In this document: positions 49,701 to 61,009 of the stretch, one piece after another | How positions within the stretch are numbered: the stretch's first letter is position 1 | How the letters are laid out: the number at the start of each line of letters is the position of its first letter | Source: Trichoplax sp. H2 | Lineage: Eukaryota; Placozoa; Uniplacotomia; Trichoplacea | Assembly (NCBI GenBank): GCA_003344405.1 | Contig: NOWV01000217.1 | Span: forward strand, 51,134-115,133 | Length of the DNA: 64,000 nt | Reading direction: 5' to 3' | Made by a program: the position numbers and the translations under genes | Notes under the pieces: generated by a model | Databases searched by the model: none | Seen by the model: only the letters and a program-made list of their open reading frames with translations | What the model was told of the DNA's origin: nothing

Positions 49701-52700
49701 TGAACAAATTCGCATCGTTCAATTTGGTGAAGATAGGAAATAGATTTGCCAGTATGCTTCATTTCTCTTCCTTGGATTTTCCATATCTGCCAACAATTAT
49801 TTTATTAAGTTATCAAAATGGTGATAAGTAGTATTTAATATCGCATATCTGTTACAGAACTTTACCGGTTTAAATTAAATTTAGAGGTTATGGCAAACTT
49901 ATTTGCCTCACTTCTCTTATTACTTTAATTTTAGAAATAACTTACAGCGATATCTTTACGGTCTCTTGACACGGTCATTGCTACAGGATAACCAGGTATA
50001 ATTGGGCAGAATTCTAATTTTTTCCAATCTAAGACAGGTATTTTGGAACCATCTTGCTTAATAGCTTGTAGACGTTGTCTAGTACCAATATTATGAATTT
50101 CCCATTCCTCTCGCTAAAGATACATTAATAGAGTATTAGATAATACGATATGAAATAAAATAACACATAATGAGAATAGTATCCCTGATATTATTAGGGC
50201 AGTCCTGCTTTATAGTTTTAGGTTTTTGTTCGATTTTACATAATTTTGCGGGCTTTAAATATTATAGATTGTACATTTCTTTAGCTCATAAAATATAGCT
50301 CGATTGTTTTCTATATTTTACACTTTTAATCTATTCCTCATCTATTTCTGTTTCCTAGACAATATAAAATACTGCCCATATTTACATTGGCTATGTGTAG
50401 TGTATTTAGAATATACTGTAACTATATTCTACTCTTAAATATAGACATGCTGTTTTGATCTTATATTTAGACATATCTACAGTCCGTTCGCTCTACATTC
50501 AAATATGGCTTACTACATTTAGTTATTACAGTCCTCGCTATTTTCTACAGTACAATCATCTGCTATTCTATAACCTGTTATGGTATATGTTGTATCTGAT
50601 CCTACAATCATGTTCTCTGCATGTGTTCTAATGCCATAGCTATAAATACCGCCGTTTTCTACCTTAGACTTCTTAAGTTGCATTATTAGTCACAGTTAGT
50701 ATTCACACTTTACTCACGGCAGCTACCACGCTGACCTACTGTAATTATCACATTGTACCTAACTACTGTCTACAATAAAGTATCCTCTTTTCTTAAGCTC
50801 CTTGTGCAATTCTCTACATGGCAACTAAAAACACATTATCTGACTCTTCGAACCCTCCATCACACTGTGATACAGAAGTAGTTGTTATGCAGCTACTTCT
50901 ATCTAGATGAGATTCTAGTTATATTATATAGAATTATAAGCATGGTGTCATAGTATTATTGCAACCCTATTTCTGCTATTGAATTGTAGCAGATGTGTAG
51001 TGCACAGCCGATATATCCTAATCGGTAATCAGCAATCTTCATTTATATTATTTTAAAATGGATTTATCAGGGAATTGTGATTGGCATACAATCTTGAAAT
51101 TTAGTTCGACGTTCTTAAATAGTGATACGAAAAATTAGTTTAAATTTACTAATGCTAATTACCGACAATTATCTATAGATATTTAATTAATAATCTCCCA
51201 TTTTAAAAGAAATAAATAGTTGCTATAAAATGTTACTGTAAGACAATGAAGTAAAATTAAAGGAAACTTACTCGATCTCTGGACATTAAGTAAGCAATAA
51301 TATTCGCATCAGATGATATTCTGACTTCAAAGACATAGGTTTTAGGAAGGCTGAATTTTACTTTGGTTTTGGATGTTTCATAATCGGAAACCTAGTAATA
51401 CGACATGATACAGTTATAAGATATTTGCTAAATGTAGGAAGGATCTTACAATACTTTTATGTTATCGTGATTAGAGAACTTTAGACCAGCGCTATAACAA
51501 TCGTGACTGATTTAGAGGCTAAATCTTAACTCAATTTTTATATGCAGTATCGTATAGACTTACAACGATAGTACAATCTTTTCTCCATCTATTATTGTTA
51601 GCGTAGATTATTTTTATGTCTCCATTTCGAGGCCTTGAACACTTTGGCAATATCAAGCCACTGTTGGTATCTACAGTTTTGGACTCAATCCAAGGACTAT
51701 CGTCGGTTTTATTTTGGGGATATCTAAACCATAATATATCATAGCATTAGTTCAAATAAAAATCCGCTTTAAACTACCATTACTAGTTGATAATAATGTT
51801 TATAAGATATTTACAACAACTTACTTTGTAATCGTCCAGTATTTACCCATATTCACTTTCTTATTTGCTATTTGTGTAGCTTTACTAACAATCCAACTGT
51901 CTTTCTTGGCACAATATAACAAAAATTGGATTAAATTCATTGATTCTTTGTCTAGGTAAAATTCGTGTTGTTGTAATAGATCAAGCAATTCTTCGAATGA
52001 ATCAGGATTCTATTAAAAAGATTATGGTGTATCAAATTATAATAAAAAGGCAGGATCGAATACAGTTATAGTTGCAATAAATAATTAGCATCAATTTATT
52101 TCCATAAACTGACCTTATTCTTCAACTTAAGATAGTTGATATAATCTATTAGATCTAAGCGTAGGTTGCTCAATGATTTAAATTTTTTCAATTTATTCAT
52201 CATCCAGTTGAAATCGGTCATTAATGTTGCTAAAATGCTATCATCATCGGCTTGAATGGCATGATAGATGATATATTGATAGAAATAGCCATCATCCGGA
52301 TAGGTAGACCATTTCCCGTCGTACAGCTTAACATAAGAATCGATCAGTGTTTGATGCAGTTTCTTCACGTAAGATTGTTGTGATTGCTGCGAATCGATTG
52401 GCTGCTGCAAATAGTCTATGATTTTCTCATGTAATATACAGTAGTTTCTGGCAACAGAAGTAAAATAGGGAAGATCTGAGAAGGATGACAAGAATATACG
52501 TTGCTAGAATAGGTTTGTTGCAAGTTGGAAAAGATTAAGTTAATATTATTACAAAGCGTATCGATTTCTATATGTGTTAAAGAAGATGCTGACTAAGGCA
52601 AGGTAGCAAATGTAGATATTAGCGATTGGAATAAAACTTTAATTTGTTTGAAATATTGCAGATGGAAATAGAGAAATGTGCAAATAGAATAAATACTGGT

Positions 52701-55700
52701 ACTGCACAATGATGAACCTATCCATAGAATCATGCCGATTGCTAATCTAAACAAATATCTTTCTAGAGCTAATACAGAAGTTAGGATTTTGAATAAACCA
52801 TTAAATTTCTTTCTATTTACATTAATACATTTGAAGATATGACGCTATTCTAAGCGTCGAATAAAAAACTGGCTTAAAAGATACAGATATTATATAAATC
52901 TTCATACCGTTCGTTGTATTTATTGCAATGATATTTCAGTAAACATCTGCTATCCAATTCTTCCAATAGGGCTACAGCTTCATTTTGATTGCATTGCCAT
53001 AAGCACATGATGGAATGGATTGGAATCTTAACTCTTTTAAAGACCCCAAGTTGTCTAAATAAATCCCTTTTCTTAATATCTAATTTATTAATACATATGG
53101 TGATGATCTCAAATAAATTAAATCTATATTCCACAAATTTTAGTTTAAAACTACTATCTTGAACTTCAGTCTTGGCCAGTACTTCTTGCCATTCTTGATC
53201 TGTTTTGAGACGCAAACCAGCTAGAATGACAACTGCCAGAGGTAAATATCGAATATTTTCTAGGATTTGTTTGACTAATTCATTTTGGCGTAATTTCTTA
53301 GTATATCTTTTATTTTGATATAAAGCCAATACTTGTATAGCTTCTTGATAGGTAAATTGCTCCTAGTTGTAGAGAGATATTGTCAGAAACTATACCAGTA
53401 GTAGCTAAAAAATATTTTGTATCGCCAGTTTACTATGGTCAGAAGATAACTTTTTATCTTGTACTATGACAATTTGGTTGTAAAATAAACTTCTTTAATA
53501 GATGTGGCAATCTTATAGTATTCATATCTCTCTCATCTTATGTTAATTATGTAAAGTATAATCAATTTGATCCGAATAAGCAGATTTCATAATATATTGA
53601 CAGATTTCGGAACTTTTCATAGTCCTACTTTAGACCTGATAAGCCATGATACTTTAAATAGATATAGTACATTTATAAATTTGTAGTTTATAAGGTCAAG
53701 TTAAATGCCATTAATGTAATGTATTTTTGTAATTGAAGTGTTGATTAATTAATGATTCTATTTCAATTTCAAGTTATATTAGCAAGTCGATTACTATAAT
53801 TACCGGAGCTTTAATATGATCGTAATTTTCTCGGGTTTGGGGATAAAGTAATGGAGTAATAACAATGGATTTATTTGCAAATGCTAAATAATCGAAGAAT
53901 ATTCCGTTTCGGACATCGTCAAAGACAAAGATAATTTCCGACTGGCTTTTATGGCCTAGAACATAACGTCCATTTAAAGTATATTCAATTTCAGTCAATA
54001 CAGTAATTAGTCAGTACTCTAGATTGAAAGTGCTAATCGATTGTTGTACGCTAATATCAAGAATTTACTTCGAAAAATATGCCCACCAAAAATAATTTCT
54101 TACCTCGAAAATAGCGTCTTAAATAAGCATCCATTTCTTTTAAGCTTTGTGGCTGGCGATCCCACTGAATATCCAGTTGATGACATAGATTTATCAATAT
54201 GTAGAGTAATTCATCTTCCTGAATATCGCCTACATCATTATGGAAGAAATAAATGACCACTATGCATTAGCTTTCCGACTACATGAAAAGTTAGACGAAT
54301 GTAAACATTTTATATCCAACTACTTATGGGAAACCCGTTATAAAATACTCATAGTTAGATCTTGATCTATCTAGGATTTATAAATTACTTTTTATTGTAA
54401 ATTCTTAAAGTATGTACCTATTTTTACCCAATAGACACCATGTGGCTTAAAGCAATCTTGCTCTTCGATCATTAATTTGACTGATTGAGCTACGCTTGTT
54501 GTCTTTCCGCAGCCAGATATTCCATAAATCAAGACATGGCCGCTACTGGAGTTAAGATCTTCAAGATAACTACAAATAGTGTCAATAAAGTCTTCACGTA
54601 TGATATAGCGATTTTCGGGCAATTGCGGGACATTGTGTAGTAAATCTATAATGGAAAATTAGTATATTACTTCTCGTACATGAGCTTCTCCATCTATCTG
54701 ACTATTTTAATAGTGCTATACTGTTTACAGAAAAATTTAAAAAGCCATAGTCTAGTTTTATTAACGTGAAAAGATAAAATTAATATTGTGTAGATATTGA
54801 ATATGAACTACTAGAGCTATCTACCTCTTCTACAAAGAATAAGGTAGCAAAACTACTGCTAATTATAGTTTAATGTATGAAACTGGTGTTTAGATTCTTG
54901 ACTTATATATTTCTAGCAGAATAACCACATCGAGATATTGTTGAGCTATTCGCACATTTATCGTACAAATAGTTATTCATGAGATTAATTTAATGACATA
55001 ATTTGCTATTATTTCATAGCATTCTGATTGTAGTATTTAATAGCTACGTTTATAAATTAGGAAGCGGCTTCTAAAGTTGTTAACTCTACTTAAGAATAAT
55101 ACTCGTATGAGAATCTCTTGGTAAGCCTATAGGTACCTTGTGTTGAATATTCTGCTTGAGGGGCTCGACCTAATGAAAGAAAAATAAAGTAAAAGGATAA
55201 CTTATATGCACATTACCAAATTAGAATGATTTGATGACATCATTACTCTAAAAGACAAGTGGAAATGACTATATCGTGCTTATTAATAAGCGCTATTCTA
55301 TTTCTATAACTTCAAGGCAGAAGCACAATATCTTAGAGAGTACTATATTACTTTGATGTTGCAAATGACGAAAGCAAATAAAGTAAAAGGATAATTTATA
55401 AGACATCACCGACTTAAATTAATTGTATGATATCAATACTCTATAGGATAATCGGGGTAGACTATATTATGCTTATTAAGCGCTATTCTATTTCTATAGC
55501 TTCAAGACAGAAACATAATATCTTAGTAAGTACTTTATTGCTCCAATGTTGCAGATGATGAAGGCAAATAAAGTAAAAGAATCATTTATATTTATAGGAT
55601 TAGAATAATGTCATGACATTAACAGCCTACGAAATAAGTGAGGAATAATTGTATCGCGAATAGTAAGCGCTGTTCGATTTCCATGATTTCAAGGCAGAAA

Positions 55701-56490
55701 CTTGCTATTCTAGCAATCATTTCATGACTTGGACATGGTAGACGATTGTATATCATTCTTAAGTGAGCACTTTTCCACTGTTTCCACGATCAAACTTAAA
55801 AAGGAAGCACAGCCTTTTGTAGCTAATTTACTGCTCAGACAGTAAAGATGATTCTACTGTATTAGTTCAGCTCTATCTACAGTCTAGTATAAAGTTAACG
55901 ACAGAAACAGGATATCTGTGCGACTAACTTATTGCTTGGATTATTTCCATAACTAAATTAAAAAAATAGTAACGTTCCCAATTTGGTGACTAGTCCATAG
56001 GCTAGATTGTGTAGATGACTACATTGTGCTTAAGTCAGGGCTATTCTGCAATCCAAATTAAATAAAAACAGCAATACCATAATCTAATAACTAATTTTGT
56101 GGTTGGATAGGATCGGAAATGACTAATGGATGCCAAAGTTACATAGCGTAAAGAAATTTCATTAATAAGCAACTTACCACATTGGATATCGTAAATTGAT
56201 TTAGCTTCTTCACGCAAGGCTTTGCCTAAGTTGCGCACTGTAGCAGCTTGATGTTGCTGTAATATTTGACAGAATTGGTAGAAATCTTCATCATCTCTAG
56301 TTTTCATTGCTTTAATAAAGGTGTCTATTCGATCTTTCCTTCGAATATAATATTTCAAATCATTCACTTGATCGTCGGTTAAAATCTGCTTGGACTTTAG
56401 ATCGGAGAATAATTCGTTCATCGGTACTCTTGCTAAAAGTTTATAATAATTATTTTCAATGACTTTTTCAAGGTATGGACTTAAGCCCAT
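46782..56490 (-). CDS. Apaf-1-like CARD/NB-ARC/beta-propeller protein, 20 exons, apparent 1-nt frameshift
   Basis: Apaf-1-type proteins oligomerise with ATP/dATP into apoptosomes that recruit caspases through CARDs. Exons 5'-3': 56490-56178, 54645-54418, 54229-54104, 53955-53804, 53362-52885, 52475-52114, 52009-51825, 51723-51564, 51391-51272, 50113-49946, 49786-49604, 49535-49189, 49107-48933, 48838-48669, 48554-48375, 48164-48027, 47802-47626, 47558-47374, 47262-47172, 47075-46782. The frame closes (about 1410 residues; human APAF1 about 1248) only if one base is missing from exon 49535-49189. Residues 1-95 look like a CARD helical bundle (ILTDDQVNDLKYYIRRKDR). The P-loop GISGCGKT is at about 146-153, Walker B FVFDDV at about 231-236, and a PLA-like YLPLAV and winged-helix region follow. 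The Apaf-1 helical domain (LHEKIIDYL, FNWMMNKLK) precedes about 800 residues of degenerate WD-like strands (VWDIQDW, IWKIQG). The sensor TTR reads TPL and the MHD-like HD reads ED. The start ATG has A at -3 and G at +4. Confidence 0.88.
49189..49535 (-). pseudogene. Frameshifted exon 12 of the Apaf-1-like gene
   Basis: Flanking introns are phase 0 on both sides, but the exon is 347 nt, one short of a multiple of three. From 49535 the frame reads VWDIQDWNHYQSFEVPGF...YDHGQF and then meets TAG at 49428-49430. The neighbouring frame resumes at YCWQKYSYCLELATVKYI and stays open to the donor at 49188. One base missing in the T run (plus-strand AAA, 49458-49460) explains both halves. The cause may be a sequencing or assembly error or a real mutation. 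No GT/AG pair of plausible size rescues the frame. Confidence 0.7.
50114..51271. other. Long intron of the Apaf-1-like gene (1.16 kb)
   Basis: Intron between exons 9 and 10. The middle (about 50380-51040) is less AT-rich and contains many ACTGTA/TACAGT words. No open frame or recognisable element. Confidence 0.6.
54646..56177. other. First intron of the Apaf-1-like gene (1.5 kb), repeat-bearing
   Basis: It separates the CARD exon from the exon with the P-loop. The domain boundary coincides with the longest intron of the gene, a layout compatible with CARD exon shuffling. It contains the 190-bp tandem repeat at 55180-55760. Confidence 0.75.
55180..55760. repeat. Tandem repeat of about 190 bp, three copies, in intron 1
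   Basis: AATAAAGTAAAAGGATAA or its variants occurs at about 55183, 55377 and 55567 (spacings about 194 and 190). Each copy also has AAGCGCTATTCTATTTCTAT or a variant, and TTCAAG(G/A)CAGAA. The third copy is the most diverged. Confidence 0.8.
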
Positions 56491-57849
56491 GTTGGCTTCT
56501 CTTTTAACAGGGTTGGGCTAGTGAGGCTACAGTAGTTAAAGATTCATTTGTAATTATTGGAAGACCTTATCAAGGTCCAAATTTCTGATATTGAATTCGA
56601 GGATGAAAAATCTTTATGATCATCTAGCGATAATCCATTCAATTCATTGGATCCAATACTAAAGCGAATAAAAGTAGAGATGGTGTACTAATTTTGTGCT
56701 CTATGTGGCTTCTAGTTTGAAGGGAATTGCTTAAAATCTTTCGACATGGCAACGAATGAATTCGACGTATACCATATGATAGAAATATCTTACTCTTCTG
56801 CCCAGCAAGAAAATGAAAATCGTGTAACTTTATTTCAACTTAGTTAATGTTCATATATAGTGCTTGCTTAAGTATTTCTTGGTATAGCGGCTGATTAATG
56901 AAATACTGTATAAAGGAATAATTTAGTTAGGCTACATATTAAATAGTCATTAAACCGATGGAAATAATTAGCATTACCAATTTTAAATAGAACTAAATCA
57001 GTTAAGAACGGACTAGACTTCTAGTACTGGATTGCCATTCAGTAGGATATCAATAATAACATTCCAACCTTTTATAATTTAATTCTTTGCCAGGATAGAT
57101 AGTATTGAATTGTTTTAAAAGAAGACCACCAACACTGATGAAAATGTAACGCTGCTGGAAATCCATTATAGCTATGTTTTGCTATATGGGTACGGATAAT
57201 GGAGTCATGACAATGGTTTCCTGTACGCAAAAGGATAACGCCTATTTCATTTGAATTCATGGTTATAATTAAATAATCTATATTCTCGACTATTAATAAG
57301 CTGATGAATATAAACTAGACCATGGAATATTGGAGGAGATTTAAACCAGCAATGCATCTATTGAATATTCATGATTTGCCTTGTTATATTCTTATTGATA
57401 AATTGTAGCTAACATAACTGGGTAGAGTTGAAAGTTTTTAACCAAGTTTTGGAAACCTAATGTTAATAAATCATCTTTTACGCGATATTAGGAAGATAAT
57501 TAGGTTAAAGAACGTTATAGTTGTCCTTTGATCTAATGATATTCTTTCATGTTAATTAGGAAGTCTTCTTTTTATAGAATAATACTTCATATTGCAGATA
57601 ATTAATATTGCTTAGTCCTTGCATTCAATCTTAGCTATTATGCTATAGGCTCTCTTTATTCATTTTAATGAATAAGAAATAGCTGCTTAGCAATACTAAT
57701 TAATGACAAAATAGTAATTAGAAAAGCAGACGCATACATGTAAAGTGTTGTTATGTTTTAACTCTACAGCCGAAAGGTAATATAGTGGTAATCTGCAATT
57801 AAAGTCCTTTGGGCATCGCATAGTGTGTAAGATGTATTTTTCTCAAATA

Positions 57850-59074
57850 CCTGAACATTTATCTTCCAATCTCAGTTAAACTAACTGATCCTTGTTTCTG
57901 CTCTAGTGTTCAATTCGGAATTTATATTGCAGATAAATGAATGGTATAAATAGTTTATCAACTAAATTACTGATGATTGATCATTTATAGAGGTTGTAAT
58001 TTCCTGTCTCTCATTTCTCTTAGTTATTCATTCTTAAAAAAGTATTCTGTAGAATGTGAAAACCCTTCATAAACATCGAACACTTAGAATTATTATCCTG
58101 CAATAAGAATTCTTGAGTCCATCTACCACATAGCACATAGATGGCGTTACATATTTTCGTGTTTTTAACAACGACGAAAGGGCGCTGCCATGGGTTCCCA
58201 ATTTTATTTCTTCCTGTAATAGATGACATTCTAGCTAAGAGAATCTTAATGGATTTATTTTATTACGATCTAATTCATAATTTAAAAAACCAGAGGTTAA
58301 TAATTTGGATAGAATAATAAATAATAATAATAATAATAATAATAAATATAATAAGCTCACACCGTTATTAGAAAAAATGCATAAATACGAACATATTATG
58401 ATACCATACGAGAGATCTCGTACATGCCTAACTGTAGTCAATTTTTAATGACTGGGTTGCCGTTGTTATTATTAATATAGTCATGATTATAGCTGTAACT
58501 GTGGATTCAGGACTTAAATTATACGTGTATGTATATTTTTAGTTGTATACAATCATTATTTGCTTACCAAAAAGCTGCTGAATTGAGTGCATTTATGACA
58601 GCATTGACTATGGTCGTCTAATGAACTAACCTAATATACAAGTGTAAGGCGGTTGCTTGTGATCATCAACGACATAGCAAATGTTCTCGATATACATTAT
58701 CTTGGTCTATTTCAGATGTTACACATTGAAAAGCGGCTTTTGAATATATTTTTATAGCTTAAAATAACAGTTTTACATTGTGGTAGAACCTTGAAGAACC
58801 TACAAGAAATGCATACGTAGGGATTAAAAAATTGATAAGTTTTCAAACATGATTGCGAATGATCTCTTGGATGACAAGACCTTATGATTAGCTATCTTAT
58901 TGCATATGGAATGGAATAGACATATCTTCCATGCAATATAAAATTATTTAACTTAGTCTATGGTATTGTTTTACTCATATGAAGTAGGACTAAGCTCATG
59001 CTGTACAGTATACTTGAATATGAAGGAAAATAAGGCAATCCAGATTGAGCACAAGTTAGAACGCTATTAACAGG
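57850..59074. repeat. Segmental duplication, copy 1 (3' flank of oxidoreductase gene)
   Basis: Collinear with 62274-63314, for example CCTTGTTTCTGCTCT, GGTTGTAATTTCCTG, ACCAGAGGTT and ACAAGTGTAAGG in the same order. Identity by eye is moderate, roughly three quarters, with indels such as an (AAT)n run present only here. It rises to near identity in the last 60 bp before the stop codon. Confidence 0.85.
58313..58345. repeat. (AAT)n microsatellite
   Basis: About eleven AAT units, absent from the equivalent place in the duplicate near 62680. Confidence 0.9.
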
Positions 59075-60316
59075 TTACAGTTTTGGAGTCAGTTTAAAGC
59101 ATAACTTGAAAGCTTCCTGTGGTATATCATAATGCCAGTTGTCATGGGTAATCGTCAGTGCTCCAACTCGACCTATTTCATCAGAAGATTTTGCAGCACA
59201 TCCATTGCCACCACTTAATAACACCATATTTTCAGTTATTTTATCAATCATGACATGGCTATGTGGTGTAATTGTATAAGCACAACCATCAGGTTTTATG
59301 GACACTGGCTTAAATCCGGGTAGAACACTGAGCATTGCTTTAGTTAATATATCTGTAGTTTTAGGATCACCGTGGCCATGAAACCACTTAAGTACGTCCT
59401 TATGAGTAGGCATTATTTTAATTAAATCACCGCCATGACCGATTTTTAGATAATATTGACCGTCTGGATAAAGAACTGGAGGCAATGAATACCAGTATTC
59501 CATCGGATCTTCTGGGTATAGATACACCATACATGGCATGTTGCTATAACGTTGTCTGTCAGCAGCATTGACTTGTAATTTAACTACAGTTTGTGTGCCA
59601 CATTGAATGTCTAACCGTTGGCGAATGTCATCCGGTATAATTTCTTTAAATAAGGTAAAGGCTCCCGTTGCTACTACGATTTTACGACTGGTGATAACTT
59701 TATTGGTTTCGGTGATGATTATATAATCGCCGTCGTTATTTCTACTGACCTTATTGACAATCTCTCGAACGAGAGTACAGCCATTATCAGTAGCTGCTTT
59801 GATTTCCGCTTCTACTTGGCCACGAGGAGAGATATAACCAGCATCAGTGGACTCATATAATCCAATAAAGTCATGAGGAACTTGTAAGTAAGGAAATCGT
59901 CGTTTTAACTCAGTATAACTTAATTGTTCGTAGTTAAACCCAATCATTTCTGCTACTTTGTTGATTTGAGCAATTTTAGGATCATCTTTGGATCCAAGGA
60001 CAAGAAATCCACGTTCATGATAGTATTGGACACCAGTAGCTTTCTCCAATTGTCGATAACGTGGTATCGATCGATTAGCTAATTGGCACCATACCGGATC
60101 TGCATCGAGATGTCTAGTAATTCTACCTTGATCATAATATGCAGCGAAAACACTTCGACCACTCTGATGGCGTGGTACTGTTGGCTCATCAGGGCCGACA
60201 AGGCATATTTTACCCTTGTAAATTTGGGTTAAATGGCGTGCACAAGCAGATCCCATGGATCCAGCACCAATGACAGTGATATCGTAGTGACCAAGTGTGT
60301 TGTGACGATCTCCCAT
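59075..60316 (-). CDS. FAD-dependent amine/amino-acid oxidoreductase (DAO family, sarcosine/pipecolate-oxidase-like), intronless
   Basis: 413-residue single exon from an ATG with A at -3 and G at +4. The N-terminal Rossmann dinucleotide motif ITVIGAGSMGSACARHL (about 14-30) marks a DAO-superfamily flavoprotein. PRHQSGRSVFA follows. Near the C terminus DGCAYTITPHSHVMID aligns with the CxYT block of monomeric sarcosine oxidases and PIPOX, whose Cys carries covalent FAD, so covalent flavin is plausible here. The next block, LSGGNGCAAKSSDEIGR, replaces the GFSGHGFK of classical sarcosine oxidases. Expected reaction: oxidation of a secondary amine or N-methyl/amino acid, donating to O2 or another acceptor; the substrate is unknown. 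There is no clear signal peptide and the C terminus (FKLTPKL) is not an obvious peroxisomal SKL signal, though PKL is a weak PTS1-like end. A nearly identical partial copy lies at 63315-63592. Confidence 0.92.
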   Translation of the reverse strand: MGDRHNTLGHYDITVIGAGSMGSACARHLTQIYKGKICLVGPDEPTVPRHQSGRSVFAAYYDQGRITRHLDADPVWCQLANRSIPRYRQLEKATGVQYYHERGFLVLGSKDDPKIAQINKVAEMIGFNYEQLSYTELKRRFPYLQVPHDFIGLYESTDAGYISPRGQVEAEIKAATDNGCTLVREIVNKVSRNNDGDYIIITETNKVITSRKIVVATGAFTLFKEIIPDDIRQRLDIQCGTQTVVKLQVNAADRQRYSNMPCMVYLYPEDPMEYWYSLPPVLYPDGQYYLKIGHGGDLIKIMPTHKDVLKWFHGHGDPKTTDILTKAMLSVLPGFKPVSIKPDGCAYTITPHSHVMIDKITENMVLLSGGNGCAAKSSDEIGRVGALTITHDNWHYDIPQEAFKLCFKLTPKL

Positions 60317-60414
60317 TTTGATTAAGTGGTCCAGGGTTTAATTTTAAATTAATGCTTGCTGTCAGACACTGTCAATAGATGGTAAAATGGAGACTAATAA
60401 TCACCGTTTCTACC

Positions 60415-60780
60415 ACACTTGTAGCAACAATTGAAGGAGAAATAGCTGAACAAGCTAAGCGCTATTAGGACAACAGTCTAGTGTAACTGAGTAAGAAATG
60501 CTTGCTGTACTTCTATAATGTTCGCTGTGTTGTTCAAGTTGTTGTCTCCGACAGACAATTGTCCTAACGTTAGTTGTAACCGCTTGAAGAAGTTTCTCAC
60601 CAAGCCCAACGCCACTTCGACAACAGTTTACTGTCACTGAATACTATAATACTTGGCGTAGCTCTATAATGTTAGCTTTGTCTTGTTGTCGATACCGTCT
60701 GCAGTCACTGTCGCTTTGCTACTTATAGCAATCACTTGAAGAAGAAGTAGAAGCAATATTTCAGCAAGCCTAAAAAGATG
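60415..60780. repeat. 150-bp tandem repeat upstream of the oxidoreductase gene
   Basis: GACAACAGT starts at 60469 and 60619 (150 bp apart), each followed by CTATAATGTT(C/A)GCT and later by a CTTGAAGAAG plus AGCAAGCC/CAAGCCC block. A partial unit precedes them at about 60415-60460. The repeat begins about 100 bp upstream of the start codon, in the presumed promoter. Confidence 0.75.
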
Positions 60781-61009
60781 CTACCAACTGTGGCGGCAAT
60801 AAAGGCTAAAATGATATCATCTGTACGGTATTATATTATGCCATTGACGAGTGCTTACCGCATAAGTATCATAAGCTAATTGCAAATATTAAAAGACAAT
60901 ACTGCACTCGATGCTTTCATGAAAGCACTATGCAAACCATGAAAGGTAAGGAATTAAATGTAAAATAGTGATTCAATACGTAGCTCCAATGAATAAATTA
61001 ATTACTATT

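Larger units (their letters stand above)
56491..59074. other. Intergenic region upstream of the Apaf-1-like gene
   Basis: About 2.6 kb between the 5' end of the Apaf-1-like gene and the 3' end of the oxidoreductase gene. The right half (from about 57850) is the older flank of a segmental duplication whose other copy is at 62274-63314. ORFs at 57072-57260 and 58020-58229 (both minus) have no recognisable similarity. The second is broken by stops in the duplicate, so it is probably not coding. Confidence 0.65.

Noticed and set aside
57072-57260. Minus-strand ORF of 62 codons (MNSNEIGVILL...).
   Set aside because: No recognisable similarity, no exon partners found, and length within chance expectation.
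58020-58229. Minus-strand ORF of 69 codons downstream of the oxidoreductase.
   Set aside because: The duplicate near 62430-62600 has several stops in the same frame, so it is not under coding constraint.
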